Assembly: GCA_917880885.1 (NCBI GenBank) | Contig: OU862931.1 | Location: forward strand, 13,093,337 to 13,157,336 | Reading direction: 5' to 3' | Length of the DNA stretch: 64,000 bases | DNA from: Limnephilus marmoratus | Taxonomy: Eukaryota > Arthropoda > Insecta > Trichoptera > Limnephilidae | Shown: positions 11,308 through 22,976 of the stretch, in pieces | Position numbering within the stretch: position 1 is the stretch's first letter | Layout of the letters: every line of letters starts with the position of its first letter | Program-made: the position numbers and the translations under genes | The notes under the pieces: generated by a model | Seen by the model: only the letters and a program-made list of their open reading frames with translations | Told to the model about the DNA's origin: nothing | Databases searched by the model: none

Positions 11308-11893
11308 CTTTAATAATAATAATAATTTTTATTTTAGTATTAAGTTTACAGATTTCTAATTAATTATAATATTTCATAGGCAGCTAATTAATTATAATAT
11401 TTCACATTCACTATATTTTTTCTAGTTTTATGTAGCTTCTACAATACATCTTGAACTTTCCAATTGGTGTGTACTTTAAAGTTTCTGGTAGCGTGTTATA
11501 TAACTTCATTCCTCTTTGTACAGTACCTTGTTCTGCAAATTCCCTTTGTCCTTTTTTTTGTAGCCTGATTTCCTTGCACGTCCTTGTGTTATGTCTGTGA
11601 ATGTCCCTGTTGTATACAATTTTATTTGAAAAGTATTTTGGTAACATAATATTGTTTAATATTTTGTGGATAAATATCATCGTGTTCAAGGTCAGCATCT
11701 GTTTCACGGTTAACCAATTTATTTCCTTTTTAAAGTTTTAATTATTTTGGAAAATCTATTTCGTCGATTTATTATTCTCATTGCCCTATTTTGGAAAATT
11801 TATAACTTATTTTGTTCTCTTTCGTTACATAGGAAAACGATTCTTGAGCAGGCGTTGAAGTTTTCTTTATGTTATTTTTTATTTAATGACAAT
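11308..11893 (-). pseudogene. LINE RT C-terminal fragment
   Basis: On the minus strand about 120 codons read KKEINWLTVKQMLTLNTM, MLPKYFSNKIVYNRD, HRHNTRTCKEIR and LYNTLPETLK. This is the tail region of many insect LINE RTs. The frame from 11707 to 11411 is open, and upstream sequence is shifted. The 3' tail is (ATT)n at 11308-11335. The 5' side is cut by the LTR start at 11894. Confidence 0.7.
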
Positions 11894-12571
11894 TGTTACG
11901 TTACGGAATTGATTCCCGTGCGAGCTAATAGCGAATTGACCCCTTGCACAGGCCCTCCGCCCCCCTCTCCCCGCGCCGCGCGGCGCCCGTAGCCAAGCGC
12001 CGAGCGGCTCCCCGCATTCATTCCTCGGCCGACCTTCGGCATAACAACTGTGTCCCCGTGATTGCGCTCCCCGTAAACTGAACTCGCGATGTTTTACTTT
12101 GATTGTGCATTGTGCTCAAGAAGCTCCCGCCTAACCAGTACCCGTCTGACGACTGCCTATCTCCTGTTTGTGAGTACCAACGAAACTTGCTTTCCCTCTG
12201 TGTGCTAAGAACTGACATTTAACTTCACTATATACGCGTAGAGAGAGAGTTGATAGAACGATAGCATTTTAGTTAGCCAAATAACCATGTGTGTAGTGCC
12301 GATGCTGGCCTTTTGTAGAACCCTGTTCACCTTTAAATGAATAAAACCCTTTTTCGTGCATAACTACTGTGTTCTGATTGAGGAAGGAGACCTGGAGATT
12401 TTGAGGAAAGGAAGGGGAGTAGGAATTTACAAGCAAACCACAAACACTCGCCCTGTGTTTAAGAGGAACCTTGTTCGCGCCGGCTGTGTGAGCTAGCCGC
12501 TGGCTTGTTTATTGCATGTCCTTTCCAGGTTTTGGGTTTAGCGTTGGCCGCAAGTAGCGCCAATGCTAGCA
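11894..12571 (+). repeat. LTR of LARD copy 1
   Basis: It begins TGTTACGTTACGG and ends CAATGCTAGCA. It is 678 bp and GC-rich in the 5' half, with a TATA-like tatatacgcg around 12230 and aataaaacc near 12340 as a polyadenylation signal. By eye it is nearly identical to the inverted LTR at 15280-15959. Confidence 0.8.
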
Positions 12572-12572
12572 C

Positions 12573-12591
12573 TGTCGCCCGACGTGTGGCA
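12573..12591 (+). other. Primer binding site, degenerate
   Basis: TGTCGCCCGACGTGTGGCA lies 1 nt after the LTR. It departs by one base from the TGGCGCC start used by many insect LTR elements. The same variant is at the head of copy 2. Confidence 0.6.
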
Positions 12592-13559
12592 GTTTTTTTT
12601 CCTCCCTCTTCACGATCCCACAGTCTCGTTCTTCAATCAGCAATTGTTTAAACTTTGTAATGTATAATGTTTTGTCTTGTTATTCCCAATTTGTCTAGCA
12701 TTTCCATCAAGAACCCCGGCGCGATTGTAACTTCGAATTGCAATTTAAATTATCACGGCCACGATTCCTTCATTTTCGAGTCGTCACTCGACAAAACATT
12801 ATCACCGGTATTCCTACGTAAAGTGCTCAACCAAGAAAGTTGCCGTCGTGAATAATATAGTGTTTACAAGTGTCGACCGACTAAATTTGCTAGTTTCAAA
12901 TACAAGATTAATAGTGGAAATGTACACAAATATTTAAAACAAAGTTATTCAACAATTAAAATCCTGTATATGATAAACCAATTACCCGCTTCGTTTCCCG
13001 AAAGTTAATTAACCAGTTTTTATTAATAAACTTATTCCGCAGAGTGCTGGTCTGTATTTGATATCGACATATTCTGCGGGTAGGGGTCTATTTCGCAAAA
13101 TACTGGCCTGTATATATAACGGCATATTTTGCAGCTTAAGGGAAACAAGTGGATTAAATTCTTTCTACCTTTTGACAATTGGGCATTTTTTTTGTACTAC
13201 TGTCGTCCGTTTCTCCCTGTTTCTTGCGCACCTATCATCTTTCATAAAGAAACAGACGACATAATTCGAAAAATGCCTAGTTCGCGTTGACGTCGATTCC
13301 TCGAAAGCTAACATTATATCCGTATGCACATTTCTGCATATAACTTGTTATGACGAAAGGAAGTTGGCGTGTAAATACCAATAATTGGTGATGCTCAAAT
13401 CAGGCTAGTCTAGCCACGTAAATAAAAAAAACTATTCCCCAAGACATTGTTGAATTTTCAAACAAATACTTCCACGAAAACTTGTATAAAAGAAAAAATA
13501 TTTCTTTCCTTTTCTGAAGAACCCCCCTTTGGAAAGGAAATGGAAATATTCTAAAAACA

Positions 13560-13930
13560 TGTTCGTTTAAGGCGAACCTCGTTTCCGTTTTTTATTTCCG
13601 GACTTTTGCAAATTTGCAAACATTTTTCAAAAACATCGGAATAAATTCTAAAAACGTGTTTCATTAAGGTGAATCCCGGCCCGTGAAATTTTCATATCCG
13701 GACTTTGAAAATTTTCAACAAATTCCAAAACATCTGGATTTTTTCACAAAATCACGTTTTTTTAAGGGAAACCGCTGCCCAAATTTTTCTCGTTTTTGGA
13801 CTTTGAAAAATTTTCAACAAATTTCCAAAACATCTGGATTTTTTCACAAATCACGTTTTTTGAGGCAAACCCCTGCCCAAATTTTCAAATAAACCAAACA
13901 CTTATAAAAAACGCGTTTTTTTTCAAAAAC
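13560..13930 (+). repeat. Degenerate ~100-bp tandem repeats in LARD leader
   Basis: Three to four diverged units share cacgtttttt(t)aaggg, an acc(c)ctgccca box and catctggattttttc. Copy 2 (inverted, about 19860-20060) has one unit fewer. Similar aagg-aaaccc-ctgg-caaa boxes recur in the leader of the right-edge LTR element. Confidence 0.6.
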
Positions 13931-15270
13931 TTTTTGTAAAAATACGTCCCCAGTGGTCAATCTCTGCCCAATTTCTTTCCAATTGCGAGTCTAGTTCTCA
14001 CTTTTTCCAACATAAGGTCACTCTAACACGATCTTATACACCATGGAAGTTCCTCAAGTTACGCTGGGTATAATCCCGCACGTCATTACTTCAAGAAAGG
14101 AAGAATTACTACAGGCCCAGAGAAATAGAAAGATTTCTCCTAGGAATAATTCCAAAATGCCTTACTGTGACGGAATCAGTAAATTCCATCACATCAAGTT
14201 CTCAGGCGTTATCAAATTGGCAAAACTCTTGTCATAAGTGACGTGAGTTACATGTAAATATTAAATGTAAATAATCACCCATATGGGCATTCGTAAGGTA
14301 ATCCTTACACCCAAAGGCACATTAATGTCAACGGTAGCCTAACTCCTGTACATTCTTTTTCTTTTTGCATAATTTTATATGTTCTTGTACATCCTGCGTG
14401 CCTTGCCTGCTGTACCACAAGAGCACCTCTTGGGGCACCGTTTTCATACTTGTATGCATCCTCTTCCTGAAATTGATCACTTCGGGAAAGGGCCTCCTTT
14501 TCCTCCTACCATCAACGGTTCCGGAAAACTCTTGCTCCAAGACGTCGCTTTCCTTTTCACAATTCTTGCAGCATCCGCGCGTTTTTTTTTCTCACCTCAT
14601 CGCCTCATCTTGTCATATCACCTTTTTTTAATTGTTTTGTGTCGGGTTTTGTCGTACCAGTACGTCCCTACCCTAATGTTGTAAATATAAAATCTTAAGT
14701 GCAAGTCTGTATAATAACCATTGGTTTCAGACCATTGCCGCAGCCCACTACTATGGTCACAGCACCATATTGTAAGAATATCGCGACAATTTCTGTTATA
14801 ATAGGAAATCCTCCCGTTTTTTCTTTTTTCTTTTTCCTCTTCACCCCATCCTAACACATTCATAGTAATGTTGTATATTGGGGATCGTTTCGAATACACC
14901 AAATGTACACACCTATCAGGTCACATTCGCTGGATTCGAAACAATTCAAGGGCAACCTTGTTGCTACTTGTGGTTTTTCTTCTTTTTCCAAAAATTAGAA
15001 TGGCGCTCAACCCAATTGCTCTATTTTTTTTTCCAGAATCGTATTTTGTCGGATTCTGAGAAAAATATTTGTTATAAAAGTGACAATACATTTCGTCCCT
15101 TCATTAACATTGTTCTTTGTACATATACAACTTCATTATGAGGTACAATATTTTATCATGACATCAGTTTCTTTTGTCCTTTATTGTACCATTATTCTTG
15201 TTTGAAGTTTAAAATCTTGGCCAGATCTTCAATAAAATTTGTGTTTATCGCCTTTTGGCAAGTCTTGTAT

Positions 15271-15278
15271 GGGCGCCA
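15271..15278 (-). other. Residual PBS after the 3' LTR
   Basis: TGGCGCCC lies one base after the LTR end, then the sequence changes to the internal end of copy 1. It matches the canonical PBS better than the two 5' copies do. Confidence 0.5.
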
Positions 15279-15279
15279 G

Positions 15280-15959
15280 TGCTAGCATTGGCGCTACTTG
15301 CGGCCAACGCCAAACCCAAAACCTGGAAAGGACATGCAATAAACAAGCCGGCGGCTAGCTCTGCACAGCCGGCGCGAGCAAGGTCCCTCTTAAACCCAGG
15401 GCGAGTGTTTGTGGTTCGCTTGTAAATTCCTACTCCCCTTCCTTTCCTCAAAATTTCCAGGTCTCCTTCCTCAATCAGAACACAGTAGTTATGCACGAAA
15501 AAGGGTTTTATTCATTTAAAGGTGAACAGGATTATACACAAGCCAGCCTCGGCACTAAACACATTGTTATTTGGCTAACTAAAATGCTATTGTTCTATCA
15601 ACTCTCTCTCTCTACGCGTATATAGTGAAGTTAAATGTCAGTTCTTAGCACACAGAGGGGTAGCAAGGTTCATTGGTACTCACAAACAGGAGATAGGCAG
15701 TCGCCAGACGGGTACTGGTTAGGCGGGAGCTTCTTGAGCACAATGCACAATCAAAGTAAAACATCGCGAGTTCAGTTTACGGGGAGCGCAATCACGGGGA
15801 CACAGTTGTTATGCCGAAGGTCGGCCGAGGAATGAATGCGGGGAGCCGCTCGGCGCTTGGCTACGGGCGCCGCGCGGTGTGGGGAGAGGGGGGCGGAGGG
15901 CCTGTGCAAGGGGTCAATTCGCTATTAGCTCGCACGGGAATCAATTCCGTAACGTAACA
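15280..15959 (-). repeat. 3' LTR of LARD copy 2
   Basis: It is 680 bp, TG...CA, the reverse complement of 11894-12571. It is preceded on the minus strand by a polypurine tract, which fixes its role as a 3' LTR. Confidence 0.8.
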
Positions 15960-15970
15960 CTTCCCCCCTC
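15960..15970 (-). other. Polypurine tract
   Basis: GAGGGGGGAAG on the minus strand directly abuts the TG of the 3' LTR, the expected plus-strand primer of an LTR retroelement. Confidence 0.75.
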
Positions 15971-16721
15971 GCCGCAAAAAAGCGACGTGGTAATGGAGCA
16001 GTAGGGCTAAGAAATCCTCTTACCCTTCTAGCACTTGTGCCAAAACAAAAAACAAAAAAATCCAAGAGAAAAGGGAGAGAGAGAGAGAGAAAAAAAAAAG
16101 TTGCTAGCTACAAAATAGTAGAAACAAAAACAAAAGAGAAAAAAAAAAGCATGGTGAACAAAGAATTATACATGAATGTACATGAAAGAGCAGTGGCATA
16201 CATAAATATAAACAAGGACCTGCTGGAGAAAGGTACAAGGGTTATGCAGTGATAGAAAAAAAAATGACTCTAAATTGTATCATTGGTCTGTGAGCTAAGG
16301 TTGCGTAGCGTGGTTTGCGTAGGATGTTTGGGGTGTTTGAACGTTGCACTGAAGTTACAAGGTTACTTTGTCACAGTAACCTGGCCCGTTTGAGATTACA
16401 CTCAAGGAACACTAGGGCCTTAAAGAAAACATGAAGACGAGAATGCAGGATGAGGCTTCTTGGTGGTGGAGAGGGTTCTACCTGTCACAGAGGTCAAAAA
16501 GGTAGCTGCTTCCGGATCCTGTGGGTGGGCCAGTATGACATCATTGAGGTACTGGAGAGTGGAATTGTAATTGGTGGTTGGTCCTTTATAGAGGAGGTGG
16601 TTTGTGTGCATGACAGCCGTTGTTGTGATGGTGGTTGGTACACTGGTTTGTATACAGTGGGATTGTTGTATGAACAATTGTTGGTATTGTTATTTGCGCA
16701 AGGGCACAGGAGCATTGGCAT

Positions 16722-16875
16722 GATGGCAACAGAGCAATTTGCAAGGTGCAGCTGGAACATTTGTACAATGGCAACAGGAACATTTGCGAGATGCCGCAGG
16801 AACATTTGCACAATGGCAACAGGAACATTTGCGAGATGCTGCAGGAACATTTGCACGATGGCAACAGGAACATGA
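16722..16875. repeat. 45-bp tandem repeat
   Basis: About three units of tggcaacaggaacatttgc with a second gcaggaacatttgc half. Frames through it on both strands stay open only because 45 is a multiple of 3, so the overlapping ORFs are not good genes. Confidence 0.75.
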
Positions 16876-17913
16876 ACCAACTTAGAGCTGACGTGCTCGG
16901 GTTTGTTTGAGTGATGGTTTTGTGATGATACAATTCGCAACTACACGCACGACTCACACTAGGTTATGTTAGGTGTGGTCGGGTGCTTTTGGTACGTAGG
17001 GTTTGAAGGCATGGGACCTCCGTGACGGTAGTGAAGGCAGCATGAAGAGAGGCGCAGGTGTAGATGGGGTGAAGAGCTGCTGGTCTTCTTATTAATCTGG
17101 CGAAAAAATTATTATTAGAACAAAATTCTTGAAGTTTGCCTGCCTGGTAGACCAATGATGAAAAGGTTTGGAGAGAAACAAGGTGTGCATGTTGAGAAAG
17201 ATTGGATTTGTTTGACGTGTAGAGAGAGAGAGAGAGAGACGGAGAGAGAGTTAACTAAATGCAACTACAGACTTATACATATTACAAAGGTACGTATTCA
17301 AGGAAGGTTCTGTTTAACCCATTTAGTTTTTTTTTAAACTAAATACATTTCCAAGAACACGTAGGTAAGGGTTTGTACGTATGACAAAATGCCACGTTCG
17401 AAATAAGTTGGTCTTCCATGACCTATGCTCACGTCTATACGGTAGCATTTTTTCTACTTTCGAAGAACAAAAACATTGAGTACAAATAAGTTATGAAAAG
17501 TGGGAAAGGAGTAGGAAGTTGAAAGGATCCGTGTATGAAGGTTGTCCCATTTGACAAACGAAACGCCAAGTGCGTAACGCATATATCCCCATTCACGGAT
17601 AATTTCGAGGAAGGGAAAGGGTGACAATTGGGAACATTTGAACGAAGAAAACTGCTGAGGACTCGGCTATTTCCGAAATTCGACCTCTGAGTGGAAGGTG
17701 AAACAAGGTCTACAGCAGTTATCCTGGCACATTACAATACCATTTGGTAGTGTGGGACAAAAGGAATACACTGACATAAAAGACGTGTGATCTACACTTG
17801 GTAGGTCACACAAACATGGGGGTAGATATTATTTCGTTCGCACGACTCATGGTGAGTATTGTAACGTCTTCACGTTTGGTGCACAGATTATATAAGTACA
17901 CAGTTATAACAAA

Positions 17914-17980
17914 GCGGTTCTCATGCCAAAAGACACACGACCAAAAAGGGGCGGTTCTCATGCCAAAAGACACACGACCA
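17914..17980. repeat. 30-bp direct repeat, period 37
   Basis: gcggttctcatgcc followed by aaaagacacacgacca occurs twice (17914-17943 and 17951-17980) within the non-coding LARD body. Confidence 0.75.
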
Positions 17981-20900
17981 ACTCAATAACATTTAGTTAA
18001 GAGTATAAAGTAATTATAACGAACTTCTCGTATCATGGCGGATGTTTTGAGGATCTCTCTTATGATGGTAGATATTGTCACGTTTTCACGTCTCACGTGA
18101 CAGGAATGAACGATTTACAACAAATTTTGCCCAGTATTGAAAGACAGTAACCCAATAGGTATTTAAAACAATTTAATGAGATAAATCACCCTCTCGATCA
18201 ACAACCCTGTGTTGACGAGGAAACAATGAGTAGTTATGACGGACTCCCCGTGACGTGTAAAAACACAAAGATATTATGAGATTCGCATCTATAGCAGTGG
18301 ATATTGTAAGGTTCACACCTATAATAGTAGATATTGTAAGGCTCGCGCCTATAATGTTACAAAAGTTTACGTTCGAAAATGTGGGTCCCCATTCAATACA
18401 GACGGCGGTTTGCAATGATGTAATTAATACGGCACTGCTGTAGCTTAATAATTTCATATTAGCATACGTTACAAGACTTGCCAAAAGGCGATAAACACAA
18501 ATTTTATTGAAGATCTGGCCAAGATTTTAAACTTCAAACAAAAATAATGGTACAATAAAGGACAAAAGAAACTGATGTCATGATAAAATATTGTACCTCA
18601 TAATGAAGTTGTATATGTACAAAGAACAATGTTAATGAAGGGACGAAACGTATTGTCACTTTTATAACAAATATTTTTCTCAGAATCCGACAAAATACGA
18701 TTCTGGAAAAAAATAGAGCAATTGGGTTGAGCGCCATTCTAATTTTTGGAAAAAGAAGAAAAACCACAAGTAGCAACAAGGTTGCCCTTGAATTGTTTCG
18801 AATCCAGCGAATGTGACCTGATAGGTGTGTACATTTGGTGTATTCGAAACGATCCCCAATATACAACATTACTATGAATGTGTTAGGATGGGGTGAAGAG
18901 GAAAAAGAAAAAAGAAAAAACGGGAGGATTTCCTATTATAACAGAAATTGTCGCGACATTCTTACAATATGGTGCTGTGACCATAGTAGTGGGCTGCGGC
19001 AATGGTCTGAAACCAATGGTTATTATACAGACTTGCACTTAAGATTTTATATTTACAACATTAGGGTAGGGACGTACTGGTACGACAAAAACCCGACACA
19101 AAACAATTAAAAAAGGTGATATGACAAGATGAGGCGATGAGGTGAGAAAAAAAAACGCGCGGATGCTGCAAGAATTGTGAAAAGGAAAGCGACGTCTTGG
19201 AGCAAGAGTTTTCCGAAACCGTTGATTGTAGGAGGAAAAGGAGGCCCTTTCCCGAAGTGATCAATTTCAGGAAGAGGATGCATACAAGTATGAAAACGGT
19301 GCCCCAAGAGGTGCTCTTGTGGTACAGCAGGCAAGGCACGCAGGATGTACAAGAACATATAAAATTATGCAAAAAGAAAAAGAATGTACAGGAGTTAGGC
19401 TACCGTTGACATTAATGTGCCTTTGGGTGTAAGGATTACCTTACGAATGCCCATATGGGTGATTATTTACATTTAATATTTACACGTAACTCACGTCACT
19501 TATGACAAGAGTTTTGCCAATTTGATAACGCCTGAGTACTTGATGTGATGGAATTTACTGATTCCGTCACAGTAAGGCATTTTGGAATTATTCCTAGGAG
19601 AAATCTTTCTATTTCTCTGGGCCTGTAGTAATTCTTCCTTTCTTGAAGTAATGACGTGCGGGATTATACCCAGCGTAACTTGAGGAACTTCCATGGTGTA
19701 TAAGATCGTGTTAGAGTGACCTTATGTTGGAAAAAGTGAGAACTAGACTCGCAATTGGAAAGAAATTGGGCAGAGATTGACCACTGGGGACGTATTTTTA
19801 CAAAAAGTTTTTGAAAAAAAACGCGTTTTTTATAAGTGTTTGGTTTATTTGAAAATTTGGGCAGGGGTTTGCCTCAAAAAACGTGATTTGTGAAAAAATC
19901 CAGATGTTTTGGAAATTTGTTGAAAATTTTCAAAGTCCGGATATGAAAATTTCACGGGCCGGGATTCACCTTAATGAAACACGTTTTTAGAATTTATTCC
20001 GATGTTTTTGAAAAATGTTTGCAAATTTGCAAAAGTCCGGAAATAAAAAACGGAAACGAGGTTCGCCTTAAACGAACATGTTTTTAGAATATTTCCATTT
20101 CCTTTCCAAAGGGGGGTTCTTCAGAAAAGGAAAGAAATATTTTTTCTTTTATACAAGTTTTCGTGGAAGTATTTGTTTGAAAATTCAACAATGTCTTGGG
20201 GAATAGTTTTTTTTATTTACGTGGCTAGACTAGCCTGATTTGAGCATCACCAATTATTGGTATTTACACGCCAACTTCCTTTCGTCATAACAAGTTATAT
20301 GCAGAAATGTGCATACGGATATAATGTTAGCTTTCGAGGAATCGACGTCAACGCGAACTAGGCATTTTTCGAATTATGTCGTCTGTTTCTTTATGAAAGA
20401 TGATAGGTGCGCAAGAAAAAGGGAGAAACGGACGACAGAAGTACAAAAAAAATGCCCAATTGTCAAAAGGTAGAAAGAATTTAATCCACTTGTTTCCCTT
20501 AAGCTGCAAAATATGCCGTTATATATACAGGCCAGTATTTTGCAAAATAGTCCCCTACCCGCAGAATATGTCGATATCAAATACAGACCAGCACTCTGCG
20601 GAATAAGTTTATTAATAAAAACTGGTTAATTAACTTTCGGGAAACGAAGCGGGTAATTGGTTTATCATACACAGGATTTTAATTGTTGAATAACTTTGTT
20701 TTAAATATTTGTGTACATTTCCACTATTAATCTTGTATTTGAAACTAGCAAATTTAGTCGGTCGACACTTGTAAACACTATATTATTCACGACGGCAACT
20801 TTCTTGGTTGAGCACTTTACGTAGGAATACCGGTGATAATGTTTTGTCGAGTGACGACTCGAAAATGAAGGAATCGTGCCCGTGATAATTTAAATTGCAA

Positions 20901-21046
20901 TTCGAAGTTACAATCGCGCCGGGGTTCTTGATGGAAATGCTAGACAAATTGGGGATAACGAGACAAAACATTATACATTATAAAGTTTAAACAATTGCTG
21001 ATTGAAGAACGAGACTGTGGGACCGTGAAGAGGGAGGAAAAAAAAA

Positions 21047-21065
21047 TGCCACACGTCGGGCGACA
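21047..21065 (-). other. Primer binding site of LARD copy 2
   Basis: It is the same 19-mer as at 12573-12591. Only 11 bp of the 5' LTR remain beyond it before unrelated sequence at 21078. Confidence 0.6.
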
Positions 21066-21242
21066 GTGCTAGCATTGAGTAATATTACAAAATAAGTGTG
21101 GAGCAATAATTGAATTGTAAATGGGGATTGCAGTTTTTCTAGAAATTTTGATGACTAATTTCTTGAAATCATTATTTAGTACTAAATGGACAGATACGAG
21201 TACTTACGATGTAAGATTTTCACAGCCAAAAGAATAATCATG

Positions 21243-21335
21243 ATTTATTTTTGGGTTATTACGCCGTGTTGCGCCACCTACGCCAACGTTTTGGACAGCA
21301 TTTCAGTGTCATCGTTAGGGCAACCAGCAACTATA
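21243..21335 (-). mobile_element. Decayed PLE terminal fragment
   Basis: The minus strand retains a hammerhead-like layout (CTAACGATGACACTG and CCAAAACGTTGG), flanked by the tatttttgggttattacgcc block that also flanks the 21.8-kb and 58.3-kb PLE copies. The core is mutated. Confidence 0.4.
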
Positions 21336-21409
21336 TTAAATATATAAAAGTTATATTTGAACAAATCGTTACATTGAAATGTACGATGTACGAAGAAGAT
21401 AGATATATA

Positions 21410-21755
21410 AATTTGGGAGGCGGGAATCGGTACCGCCGCCCCGGGAACCTTTATTGGATAACCAACACCTCTGCCATAGGTCACCCCAAGTGGGTCGCTA
21501 TGTTTGGTGATTTAGCAGGGGTGCCCGGGTTCATGGGGTGAGGTTTGTCTAGGTCTTGCAGGCGGATGACCAGGACACACTGAACCCCAGATTCCTACCC
21601 ACCCCTTAAACCCTTTTCCTTCCCAGAATTCTCCTCTCCTTCCTTTCCTTAAGAAAAAACCTCCACACAGCATCCCCAAAGATGACATAGGCCCTGTGGG
21701 AAATTATTTTCCTCAGGGCCTCCTGTGTGGAGCTCATGTAAAAAAAAAGAAAAGA
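21410..21755 (+). mobile_element. LINE-tail repeat (gcctcctgtgtgg family)
   Basis: It starts near gggaggcgggaatcggtacc and ends with cctcagggcctcctgtgtgg, agct and an A-tail. The same body recurs at 23852, 27365, 35641 (inverted) and, as the tail alone, at 25016, 28680 and 35405. The tail in the 35405 copy follows LINE RT C-terminal codons, so the family is a 5'-truncated LINE. Confidence 0.55.
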
Positions 21756-21784
21756 TATTTATGATGTGGACTTTCACGGCCAAA

Positions 21785-21990
21785 GAATTATGGTGAATTA
21801 TTTTTGGATTGTTATGCCGTGATGCACTACCTCCTTATTTAGTCAAAGTTTCAAACAGCATTACAGTGTCCATCATTAGTGCAGACGTGTAATCTCCATC
21901 CATTATTGCCCTGATAATGGCCACTGTAATGCTGGAAACGTTGGTAAAAGAAGACGGTATTATAACCCAAAAATAAATCACATTAAGGTA
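21785..21990. mobile_element. Decayed PLE inverted dimer
   Basis: The left arm (21785-21885) and right arm (21900-21990) are imperfect reverse complements. Each holds a mutated hammerhead core (CTGATAATGGCCACTG with GGAAACGTTGG on plus). G8 of the core is lost, so cleavage is unlikely. Confidence 0.5.
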
Positions 21991-22049
21991 AGTAGGTACT
22001 TGATCAACCCAAAAAGCCTTATCTACGCCTGCGAGGCGTACACTCAATC

Positions 22050-22677
22050 GAAAATTCTCTAACTATTTTGAACGGTTAAAGTTAGCGCCTCCTGCTATTT
22101 AACCAACGCAGTGTACAACGGAAGCTTGCCGATGGTGCCTATGTCACCAAAGTAAGTCTCGCCATTTTCGACTTATTTAGGAGGTAAAGCACGCCTACGA
22201 GACGTATGTTTAGGCTTTGTGTTATTTTTATCTAAATTCTAATTTAGTTTTAATTCAACTAAAATTTTATTAAAAGTCTGATTTTAATGTTTGCCCTAAA
22301 AATGAGTAATTAATATTAAAAAATATGAAATTGTTTAAAAAAAATCATGTTTCAGTTAAATTCTAAGCAGTTGATATTTTGGTTTAAAAATAAGCATACT
22401 TTTTTGTTTTGTTGTAATAAATAACTGTAATTGAAGTTTTCGTTGATAAAATGTGTTTTATTAATTGTTCATACCCCATAAATTTCCTACAGACTCATTT
22501 ATATAATATGTACGCATCTGAGACGTATTTTAAGGCTTTATGTGCCTCTAAAATAGATTATGCTTTTAAGGTTAATGATTTCATAAATGAAATGTATTAT
22601 TTCGTTTTCACAACACCATTACACAAAAAAATGCATTATTACGATACACAAATACGCCCCTGCAAATTACTCGGCCC
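22050..22677. other. No recognisable gene
   Basis: The sequence is AT-rich. Short tacg-agacgta motifs recur at about 22045, 22200 and 22512 without clear periodicity. The frame at 22451-22738 has no domain. Confidence 0.4.
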
Positions 22678-22976
22678 CTCCTCCCAAGTTGTAGCGCACG
22701 CCACTGCGCAAACTACAGTTTCACTCCCTCTCCGCTAGCTTGCCGGCGCGCTATCGGCGGCGGAACCCAAGCCACCGTCGATAGCCAGCGGCCAACCGCC
22801 ACTTCCCTGCAACTCCCGGTCTAGTGCGCACGCATAATGTGAGAATCGTTCCGCGCGCATTCCAGAAAGTTCCACGCGGAAGCATGGAACGTGTTTTTGC
22901 TAAGTGATACACTAGGACACCAAGAATGGCCGAATTCTTTCCCGACATGGAAGATACGAGAGTCCAAATGCTCACT
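22678..22976 (+). other. GC-rich block with possible first coding exon
   Basis: A GC-rich, CpG-containing segment precedes an ATG at 22926 in good context (aagaATGG). It encodes MAEFFPDMEDTRVQMLT and ends at a strong splice-donor match (ACT|GTGAGT, 22977). No second exon was recognised. It could be a host promoter and exon 1, or part of an LTR-like element. This is weak evidence. Confidence 0.25.

Larger units (their letters stand above)
11894..15269 (+). mobile_element. LARD-type LTR element, copy 1 (5' part)
   Basis: It contains the 5' LTR (11894-12571), a primer site and about 2.7 kb of internal sequence. It stops abruptly at 15269, where the second copy begins in the opposite direction. 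The internal part equals 18470-21046 inverted, apart from small indels. One indel is an extra unit in the 13.7-kb tandem repeat. Open frames are short (up to about 100 codons) and none shows gag, protease, RT or integrase motifs. It therefore appears non-coding and dependent on another element. Confidence 0.8.
15271..21077 (-). mobile_element. LARD-type LTR element, copy 2
   Basis: Minus-strand order: 11 bp of 5' LTR (21067-21077), PBS (21047-21065), internal region of 5.1 kb, PPT (15960-15970), 3' LTR (15280-15959), then 8 bp of a second PBS (15271-15278). The first 2.6 kb of the internal region (18470-21046) is shared with copy 1. The rest (15974-18469) is seen only here. No retroviral-type protein motifs were recognised. 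A PBS after the 3' LTR means the next unit of a tandem once followed, before the break. Confidence 0.8.

Noticed and set aside
15271..15959. 15280-15959 as the 5' LTR of a minus-strand element running left
   Set aside because: The polypurine tract lies directly upstream on the minus strand, and the sequence past the short PBS remnant belongs to the other, plus-oriented copy.
16450..16957. Cys/Thr-rich plus ORF and Val/Leu-rich minus ORFs resembling zinc knuckles or repeats proteins
   Set aside because: A 45-bp tandem repeat keeps all frames open. There is no C-x2-C-x4-H-x4-C pattern and no homology to gag.
18173..20990. Conserved ORFs (up to 111 aa) shared with 12667-15059
   Set aside because: Conservation comes from the duplicated LARD. 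No domain was recognised, and several overlapping frames are equally conserved.
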